A DNA stretch of 64,000 nt from Rhynchosporium graminicola (lineage: Eukaryota > Ascomycota > Leotiomycetes > Helotiales > Ploettnerulaceae): positions 293,408 to 357,407 of the forward strand of contig FJUW01000046.1 in NCBI GenBank assembly GCA_900074885.1, in the 5' to 3' direction. This document shows positions 57,099 through 64,000 of this stretch, piece by piece. Under the pieces are notes generated by a model. The model was not told the DNA's origin. It searched no databases and saw nothing but the letters and a program-made list of their open reading frames with translations. Position 1 is the first letter of the stretch; each line of letters starts with the position of its first letter. The translations under genes and the position numbers were made by a program.

Positions 57099-59567
57099 TA
57101 AGGAGCAGTGATGAGTTGATGGCATGGACGGAGAAGATGAGTTGTTACGATACCAAAGTGAGCTTCGCTTGCAAGCCTTTAGGCGTTTAATGAATGCATT
57201 TTGCCATAAAATTAAGGCCCTGCTCTGTGAGCTCAGTAATTTTCCAAACAGGAAGAGGCGTTTTCCAACCGTTGTGACATAAGATGTATGGTACTCTTCC
57301 TGGATGCTCATCTAGAGACGATTTTTTGGAGGATCCATGCTAGATCTCAGCCGGGGCTTGTCAACAAATAGAGTAGGATCGAAATCTGGGGAAACGTTCC
57401 CGTTCCTTCCTCAGCGTTGAGAACGATGATTGAAGAAGCTGCTCTTTCCAATCCTTCCTCTCTTTAACATCATCACCACCACTTAAACAATCTTTTGGTT
57501 ACTGTCACTATCAATATAACTATCCTCGTTCTGACCATTGTCAATATCAATATCAGTGTCACTCGAGGTGAGAAATTCGTCTTCAGTGAAGTAGAAACCT
57601 GCTAGGTATAATACACAACTCGATTTTAATGTCCAAAATACATCTCGCGACATTACACAAGGAATAGTTCAAAGTCACGCAAGCTTTTGATGACTTTACT
57701 ATGAGTTATAATCCAGGATGAATTTACAATAAGCTTGTTAAAATCGGTCCGCTGGAGATCAATTTCCTCTGCCTCGCCAGCCCGTTCTTGTCGTCATTAG
57801 TATGGCTTTTTGTCGGCGTGGGGTCACTTTCTGCAGCAAGATAACTAACTTTTTAACGATTGAAGTTTCTCTGATCCTCAATTAGTGAAGTAAATTAACC
57901 CTGGCTTTGAGATTTAATTTCGGCTTTTGATATGGAATATCTTATTTCATGAGGTATGTAGCGGTAAGCTTGTGTCACAACTGATTAGCTACCGAGCTAC
58001 TTTATGAAACTTCATAGATCTCCCTCGGTAGGCCTGTAGACATCTTATAATCTATCACTCTATCTGCGAGAATTAATCTAAAGTATAGTGTATTTCTTGA
58101 AACACTCTAAATAGCAGTCACAATCACTTTCTAATGATCACTCTCGTGGGGAGTAACCTCTATAAAGCTAGCGGGACATAATCGCTCGCAGTGGTATTTG
58201 GATATTTTGAACGAGTGAGAAATCGGTAGAGTGTGTTTCCCTGCGGTGTGGAGTTAATAAGGGCGATAGACTTAAAGGTGACAGACTTAAAGGCGATAGA
58301 CTATTGGTTTATCGCCGACTCTGCCATTCTCTGAAGAGAAGTCATTCCCGGATGATGGGAGTAGACACGAGGAGTATGATGGGCTTGAGCGCTCTTAGGG
58401 GAGAAGGGAGAGATCTGACTACTACAGAAGACAGTAGAACTTTGACTATTGCTGCCGAGTGGTGTTATAGAATTATGTGCGACGACTGGGTAGACTTGAT
58501 CGTCTTTGCTGTTTGTTATTAGGGTTTTTTTTTTTAGCTAGAGATAGCATTACTGATGGATCTTTCAGAATTACAGCTCTGAAAAGAGGTAGAGAGCGTA
58601 CAATGGAAAGTGCTCATTCCACGTTATTAAACATTTGAGTGTAGCGTGTTCTTGTTGTTGTTGCCTCCGCCTCGCTTAACAAAAGCGAATGCGGAACAGC
58701 TAGATGAAGGTATGGAGGTAGTATTGAGCTGATAATCGCTTAGCTGACTAGCAATTCATGATATTCGGTTGCCGGCAATCCTCATCTTCGGATAGACCGA
58801 GGCAGAGCGAGGTTGCCTTGAAATATGTCCGGTGAATAGGCAAGGTATCGTCGTCCAGAGCCAGGGTTTCTACTCGACAAAGCCCTTCCTAAATTCTACA
58901 ATTTCTAGATACTAACTACGTCATATCTACTACCATTTTCATGACTCTGCAAGCTGTTATAGTATGTGTCCTGATATGACTAAGCGACTTTCAATCGGCA
59001 GCCCAGTCCGAACTTACCGAGGACGAATTTTGCCCCGCCTCGGAGAGGGATTCACTGTAGTTTGGTTCATCAATACCTATAACGTTAGAAGGTTCTGGTC
59101 GAAAAGAATGACACGAGAATGCTCCAGAAAATTGCCTTAAGTAACGTCGTCACGACACTGCTTTACTAGGTACTTGTGGTTAACTTTACGCAATATTGAT
59201 ACCATACCGGCCACTGTTAAGCGAAGTTAAAACAATTCTTCTTTGACAAGGTAGGCGTAGTATTTTCCAGGTCGCGACGCAGAAGAAGGAGACCCTGTTT
59301 AATTATGTACGGTCTCTGCACGCCATAGCTCTCGTTACATTAGCTATCAAAGCATTATTTTTAGGGCTCCTGTTTTTCACTATAAATCGAAGCGCTTCCC
59401 GAGATAAACTGCTCTGACTAGACAAAAATGCAACTTTGAACCCGAAGAAATCACTGGTGTGGTACTAAGATCGAAGCTACACGATCCATCAGACACTACC
59501 TAGATATTAATGAAAATGAAATATTCTAGACTTTACTAAAACCAAAGCTTTCCATTCTTCCCAGTTG
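57099..59567. other. Spacer, no gene recognised
   Basis: About 2.5 kb. A 56-codon minus frame (57653-57483) with an acidic tail (TDIDIDNGQNEDSY) is the only protein-like text and is unsupported. It also holds AAGTCACGCAAG (57672-57683), ATGACTCTGCAAG (58941-58953) and a threefold 15-bp repeat (58262-58306). Confidence 0.5.
58262..58306 (+). repeat. Three tandem 15-bp units
   Basis: GGCGATAGACTTAAA, GGTGACAGACTTAAA and GGCGATAGACTATTG follow each other. Short degenerate minisatellite in a spacer. Confidence 0.8.
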
Positions 59568-60167
59568 ATGAATGCAACATCGACGGCTTCACCATATCAA
59601 ATTATCAGATCCCAACTCGTTCAAACAATCGCCGTATACTCAATCTCATCTAAGTCCAAGGTCCCATCAACTCAAAATTCAGCCCCAGTCGCAAATCTAC
59701 TTCCATTACATAGCACTGTAGTAGAAGCGGAACCGGAGCACGAAGCACCTCAGAACAAGCTACTCAATTCCGCCTGTTCCCTTCTAGAAACGTCGCTTGA
59801 GATTGGCGAGAGCAACCACTCTCAGAAACTTGTGTATGATTATTGGACCAACGGAGTGAATATGTGCTGCTTGTTGCTGTGCTTCTTGTTCCTCATGCTT
59901 CACTTAGTAACGAACGAGCTACCGAACGACCAAGCCGCACAGATCGAAACACCTTACATCTCAAATGCCTTTAAACTTGCCATGGGTTTGATAGCTTTGT
60001 GGCAGTGGCTGCTTTCAAAATTTCGGAATTCTTTTCGTTATTGCATACAGCGAGTCGTTCATGCCGTCTTCACCAAAAGTCGGCAGAGGGAAAACATGAC
60101 ACTGGGTTTGCAGGGTGGAATTGACCCGCAACTAAGTTCAAAGATATTAATCTCCTTCGACACTTGA
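59568..60167 (+). CDS. Unknown protein with a membrane segment
   Basis: Uninterrupted 199-residue frame from the ATG at 59568. Residues 1-95 are polar and S/T/Q/E-rich. A strong hydrophobic segment follows at about 100-116 (CCLLLCFLFLMLHLV). A second weaker one is at about 138-152 (LAMGLIALWQWLLSKF). The tail is basic, then ends in a Leu/Ser stretch. No family, signal peptide or intron is recognised. Codon choice and length make chance less likely than for other frames in these spacers, but nothing proves expression. It could be lineage-specific or a decayed gene fragment. Confidence 0.4.
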   Translation: MNATSTASPYQIIRSQLVQTIAVYSISSKSKVPSTQNSAPVANLLPLHSTVVEAEPEHEAPQNKLLNSACSLLETSLEIGESNHSQKLVYDYWTNGVNMCCLLLCFLFLMLHLVTNELPNDQAAQIETPYISNAFKLAMGLIALWQWLLSKFRNSFRYCIQRVVHAVFTKSRQRENMTLGLQGGIDPQLSSKILISFDT

Positions 60168-60971
60168 TAACTTGAAAATTTCACCTAACCATGGGCTAAG
60201 TACTTTCGCTCGGATTCGGCATGCTCACCACCCGCAAGAATTGGCTCAAAATTTCCGTTTGGCTGGCCCTGTGCTAGCCCATGTAGTACCCGACACCTTG
60301 AGGGCACTTCCAAAATTGAAAAATTCATAGCGATATTTATGACCAACAAAGTATTAGCACTCAAAACTTCCTCCACACTCCTTCGAACTTATCGAACACC
60401 TTCGAGGCTCCCGCTGTTTAATGTAAGTGGAGTTTTTCGGATTCTCATATAGCCTGAGGCAGGAAGCTAAAAGCTCATCGAGGAACGATCGTTATCGTGC
60501 CAAAGATGTGTGAGATGTCATGAGAGCGCGATACTCAGTGTTAAGTACGTTGAATGTTTCATAGTAGTCCTTGTAGCAAATGAGGAGATTCATATTTTTG
60601 GATGTTTCCCAGGCTCAGCCGCGCTTGACTGTCGCAGGGATCCTGCCGCCGTGGGACCCGCGCGCTTCTTAGTTTACTTTTCATTAGGTGCTCGCCAAAA
60701 TGTCGACGCGCTCTACACGACTCCCTCCACATTCTCTCGTACGGATTGACGTTGTCTTCCATGTAATCCTTATTTTTCCTTGCTACTATAGCAATTCGAC
60801 TAAGGATGATTGACCCATGCTGGCTGTCGATCGGCCGCGTTTTGCCGCCGCGTCGCACTGTAACTCGCCCGGCCAGCCTCTCAGTAGTCCATCACTTTTG
60901 ACCGACGATCAGTCACGCAACCATCCATACCATATACCTGCCACTCGTCCCTCCCAGAATTCTTCCAGAAT
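60168..60971. other. Spacer, promoter of the next gene
   Basis: About 800 bp without a recognisable gene. Open frames at 60510-60749 (plus) and 60559-60858 (minus) overlap each other and show no motif. Confidence 0.5.
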
Positions 60972-62308
60972 ATGCCGACTCAAAAAATGAAACAAAATTT
61001 CGGAGACGACGACTTGAAGAAGAGGCAGAAGTTTACTCAAAACTATTGGGATTCATTGTCTGTTCTCTGGCTGACACGTCGAGCACTCGAGGAGCACGAG
61101 GACCGCTGTTGTTGCGACCGGAGCTCGAGCTCTGTACCCATACAAGCGAGAGAGATATCCCTATCGCGTTTCGCCAGGAACGGTGGGCCAGATCTGTCAG
61201 ATTTAAGAGGCGTGAGTGCTGACAATTTAATCCCATGCTCATTTGCTAAGTGTTCCAGTATTCACCCAAAACACTCCTTGAAATGGGTCCGCAACGAAGC
61301 TCCGCTCGCGCCCGAAGTCGAAGAAGCGAAAGCAAGAGCAGCAGGAATTCACCAGCGACTTCCAGCAAAGCCAGTGCTAGAACTTCTGCGTATGATCGAA
61401 ACTTCGAACAGCACCTCATCGATCATCAAATATACCCCAATAATCGAGCAGCTAAACCAGACAATTGGGCCGACATCAACCTGCGAATGACGCAGCCAAG
61501 AGCCTCCCTTTCACCGTCAAAATTGTCTGAGGAAGCCTTCGAAAAGTTCCAGAAGATCAGCGAGTCAGCATTGACCGAAGCTAAGGTCATGAATACAGCA
61601 TTTCCAATCATCCTTGGTTCCGATGCAACAGATATCCCGTCGGAACAGTCGTTACTATTCAATAACCTCAAGTCACTCACTGACGAAACTGTCGTTGACG
61701 CTAAACCCGACTTTTATGACGGCAGCGAATTGGAGAAAATCCATCCAGAGATACGAGAAAGCCTGAGCTCAACCATTATACCCCCTACGCTTCGGCATGC
61801 GCCTTGTCCTCCAAACTTTTTCATGAAAGCTAAAGGTCCCGACGGTAGTGCAGCGGTAGCAAAGCGGCAGGCTTGTTATGATGGGGCATTCGGCGCTCGC
61901 GCCATGACTTCTATGCGGCAATACCGACAGCCACCGATATTGGACCACAAGGCATTGAGTATAACTACCACGTTTCACGATAGCTGCCTGAGATTGTACA
62001 CAACCCATATCACCGACCTGGGGTCTGAAGACGGACCGAGATACCACATGACCCAGCTCCGCTCTTTTGCTATGACCGACACAGTTGAGACCTTTCGAGA
62101 GGGCGCCTCTGCACTGAGGAATGCTCGAGATTGGGCGATGGAGCAGCGGGAGCAAGTGATAAGTACAGCAAACATGGCAGTAGGCATGGATGACTCTCGA
62201 ACAAGTGCATCGAAATCTGCTTTCGAAGGCGACGCTTCGACGGAAGGTGGCCCACAGCCTTCCAAGGGTCGCAATCTAGCTGCTCCAAATCAGTCTGCAC
62301 AACCTTGA
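60972..62308 (+). CDS. Fungal-specific PD-(D/E)XK-like family protein
   Basis: Member of a large fungal family of unknown function (I think the one labelled DUF7924; identifier not certain) whose core looks like a PD-(D/E)XK nuclease fold. Exons 60972-61211 and 61259-62308 are joined by a 47-nt phase-0 intron, giving 429 residues. The N-terminus has the family text YWDSLSVLWLTRRALEE and FARNGGPDLSDLRGY. Then comes a serine/arginine-rich linker (residues 93-125) and YDRNFEQHLIDHQIYPN. The core is at about 225-340: DAKPDFYDG (acidic residue of the PD motif), NFFMKAKGPDGS, KRQACYDGAFGARAM, YHMTQLRSFAM and AYRNARDW-like ALRNARDWAMEQRE. In relatives as I recall them the strand reads ..LEAKGPDG; here the acidic residue is lysine. 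A nuclease role is inference. Confidence 0.75.
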
Positions 62309-63002
62309 CTATGGCAAGACCTCCAGCGAAGCCAAGGAACGTACACGATTGGGTACCTTATGTATTTTTTAGAATTTCTTAGCAGCTATATAATAAAGCA
62401 GTTCACACCACCATACTACATACCTCCATCATAAGTCTTACGTTTGCCGCGAGTAAGCGGCTTTTTTGACAGGTCGTTATGAAATACCTACGTTTACAGC
62501 GCGATCTATGTTTAGCCAGACTGGCTGTGCTAGCGTCGTACCCATTCAGTTAGTATTCTGACGTATTTAGCGGGCTATCTATGTCAGATGGAAGTGGCCG
62601 ATCAAGGCTGACTGGACTGCCCACGATGGAAGACTTTAAAGTCACGAAAGTACCTCAGAACCTCACTTGATTATTAACGTAGTTTCAAGGAGATCATACA
62701 AGACTTTGACATGAAAAGTTAATAAAGTCGTGAAAATGATTTAGTAATTGCATTGAACGAGTGAGATAATATGAGCCTCGCTAGTCGGCCCCTTTTTTGT
62801 GGATAACGATTTATAGGCGGGTACGCCTAAGCAAACCCAAAAACGTGTCTTGGCTCTTCGGTCTTTGCGTACCCGCATTGACAAACCGATTAATCTGAGT
62901 TGTGTGGGGTTGTTGATACAAAGATCTGGTGCAACATCTACAACTTTTTAGGTGATCTTTGAAGCTTGTCTTCTGTTGTACTTCATCTAAGATAGAAGGC
63001 CA
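62309..63002. other. Spacer with AAGTCACGAAAG motif
   Basis: About 700 bp between two plus-strand genes. TTTAAAGTCACGAAAG at 62635-62650 and AAAGTCGTGAAAATG near 62726 belong to the motif family seen at 15255-15370 and 50593-50696. No gene recognised. Confidence 0.55.
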
Positions 63003-63732
63003 ATGAGCAAATTACGAATCCTCTGCCTTCATGGCTTTACCTCTAATGGCAGTGTCCATGCTCATCAAATTCGAGGTATCACAAAGGCGCTATCAGCCGA
63101 ATACGAATTTCTTTTCCCGGTTGGCCCTCGTGTAGTCGAGATCTTAGAAAATTCGAAGCTTGAGAGCCCCTCAATGAAATCATGGAGCGAGTACGTCTCC
63201 AAATATTCCACGTCCGGACATAGAGGCTGGTGGGTTACCAAAGAGCCCAATCCTGCGAACGGTGAGCCAGGGACATTCGAAGGACTTGAGAAGAGTCTCA
63301 AGTACATCGGAGACTTCATTCATAAGTCGGGTCCAGTCTATGCAATTTGGGGCTTTAGCCAGGGAGCATGCTTTGCTGGCATGTTGATGGCTTTGCTTTC
63401 TCTAAAGCAGATGGATAATCCTCTTCGGAACCACCTACCCTGTCAACCCCTTTGTACCTAGCGCTGGTATCTTCATCGCTGGCTTCAAAGCAAGATTTCC
63501 GCAGTATGATAGCGCTTATGCATCGGGGATTGACGTACCAACTCTACATGTAATCGGATCTCAAGATGTTGCTGTGGTTCCAGAGAGAAGCGAGGCTTTG
63601 GTGAAGATCTCTACGAACCCGTCGGTTCTGAGACATGGTGGTGGTCACAATTTCCCGACGTCAGAGGAGGACCAGAAGATAATCATCGATTTTCTGCGTC
63701 AGAAAGTTCGTGTGACAAGCACAGATCATTGA
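63003..63732 (+). pseudogene. FSH1-family serine hydrolase with one frameshift
   Basis: Alpha/beta hydrolase of the FSH1/OVCA2 type, small serine hydrolases often found singly or in fungal secondary-metabolism clusters. The start LRILCLHGFTSNG, the nucleophile elbow GFSQGACFAG (Ser about 122), the late aspartate in GSQDVAVVPERSE and the histidine in HGGGHNFP form a complete triad. The frame breaks at about 63450: upstream reads NPLRNHLPCQP, then a stop 4 codons later; the next frame continues PSAGIFIAGFKARFPQYDS to the stop at 63730-63732. The span is 730 nt, one base more than 243 codons. A run of four C (63447-63450) one base too long would account for it. No intron fits. Probably a sequencing error in an intact gene, else a very young pseudogene. 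Confidence 0.8.
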
Positions 63733-64000
63733 GAGTAGATATGAGGGCGCAGTCTGAGTGGCTATCGTCGGTTCTGGTTTGGGTTATTTCTCAGGGTCGC
63801 CTGGCAAATGTTCAGCTAGACTCTTACAAGGGAAATTATCGGAGGGAATGACAATATTCGTTCCCTCTCAACCACAGAATATGTTCATCGGCGACAAATT
63901 CTAGAAGTCCTTTCACAAAATTAAGACATCATCTCACTGAGATTATTCATTTACCCCATCCATCTCTCTAAAATAGGAAATAAGCTGCGGCATGCTGCAC
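63733..64000. other. 3' flank to window end
   Basis: No open frame or repeat recognised in the last 268 bases. Confidence 0.4.

Noticed and set aside
1..64000. CRISPR array, tRNA, 5S rRNA or prokaryotic-style operon
   Set aside because: No regularly spaced identical repeats, no cloverleaf with a good B box, no 5S core, and genes carry introns and separate promoters.

Overview
The window looks like nuclear DNA of a filamentous ascomycete (Pezizomycotina; Leotiomycete-like is a guess from general gene style, not shown). Evidence: genes split by short (46-74 nt) introns with GT..AG ends and CTAAC/CTAAT-type branch sites, a Zn(II)2Cys6 regulator, a GDSL/SGNH hydrolase, an FSH1-type hydrolase, and a 21-kb AT-rich block whose repeats differ almost only by C-to-T and G-to-A transitions, as expected from repeat-induced point mutation (RIP).

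Left arm (1-19058): a Zn2Cys6 transcription factor (minus), about 3.5 kb of repeat-speckled spacer with a perfect 22-bp hairpin, an 11-exon exportin-5/Msn5 gene (minus), SEC24 (minus), a small single-pass membrane protein (plus), a NIF3-like gene (minus) with an optional mitochondrial presequence, and an SGNH-hydrolase gene (plus) that carries an in-frame TGA near its signal peptide.

Centre (19059-40197): one gene-free transposon nest. A Tc1-like DNA element with about 195-bp terminal inverted repeats was hit by a solo LTR (19712-19946) and by a minus-strand Ty3/gypsy element A (21396-39089). Element A was hit by a plus-strand chromodomain Ty3/gypsy element B (27935-37280), which was hit by an inverted copy of the same B family (29837-32627). 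Each LTR insertion is bounded by a matching 5-bp target duplication (AGAGA, ACGTA, GTTTT, TTACT), so the order of events can be read directly. Four single-N joins in this block are assembly seams, and at least three are flanked by duplicated sequence.

Right arm (40198-64000): a BolA2/Fra2-like gene starting only 168 bp from the transposon edge, AP-1 beta-adaptin, a small frameshifted conserved-looking gene, a DEK-C/HIRIP3-like acidic chromatin protein, a U6 snRNA gene interrupted by two spliceosomal introns, a decayed aminoglycoside-phosphotransferase-like kinase, trehalose-6-phosphate synthase, an unknown one-membrane-span ORF, a fungal-specific protein of a probable PD-(D/E)XK-like family with a changed catalytic-type residue, and an FSH1-like hydrolase with one frameshift.

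Most intact genes are housekeeping functions in membrane traffic (Sec24, AP-1), nuclear export, iron-sulfur/redox control and trehalose synthesis; they do not form an obvious pathway cluster. The most striking item is the U6 gene: a core spliceosomal RNA that must itself be spliced. All exon limits were read by eye from splice signals and frame continuity; no alignment or transcript data were available.
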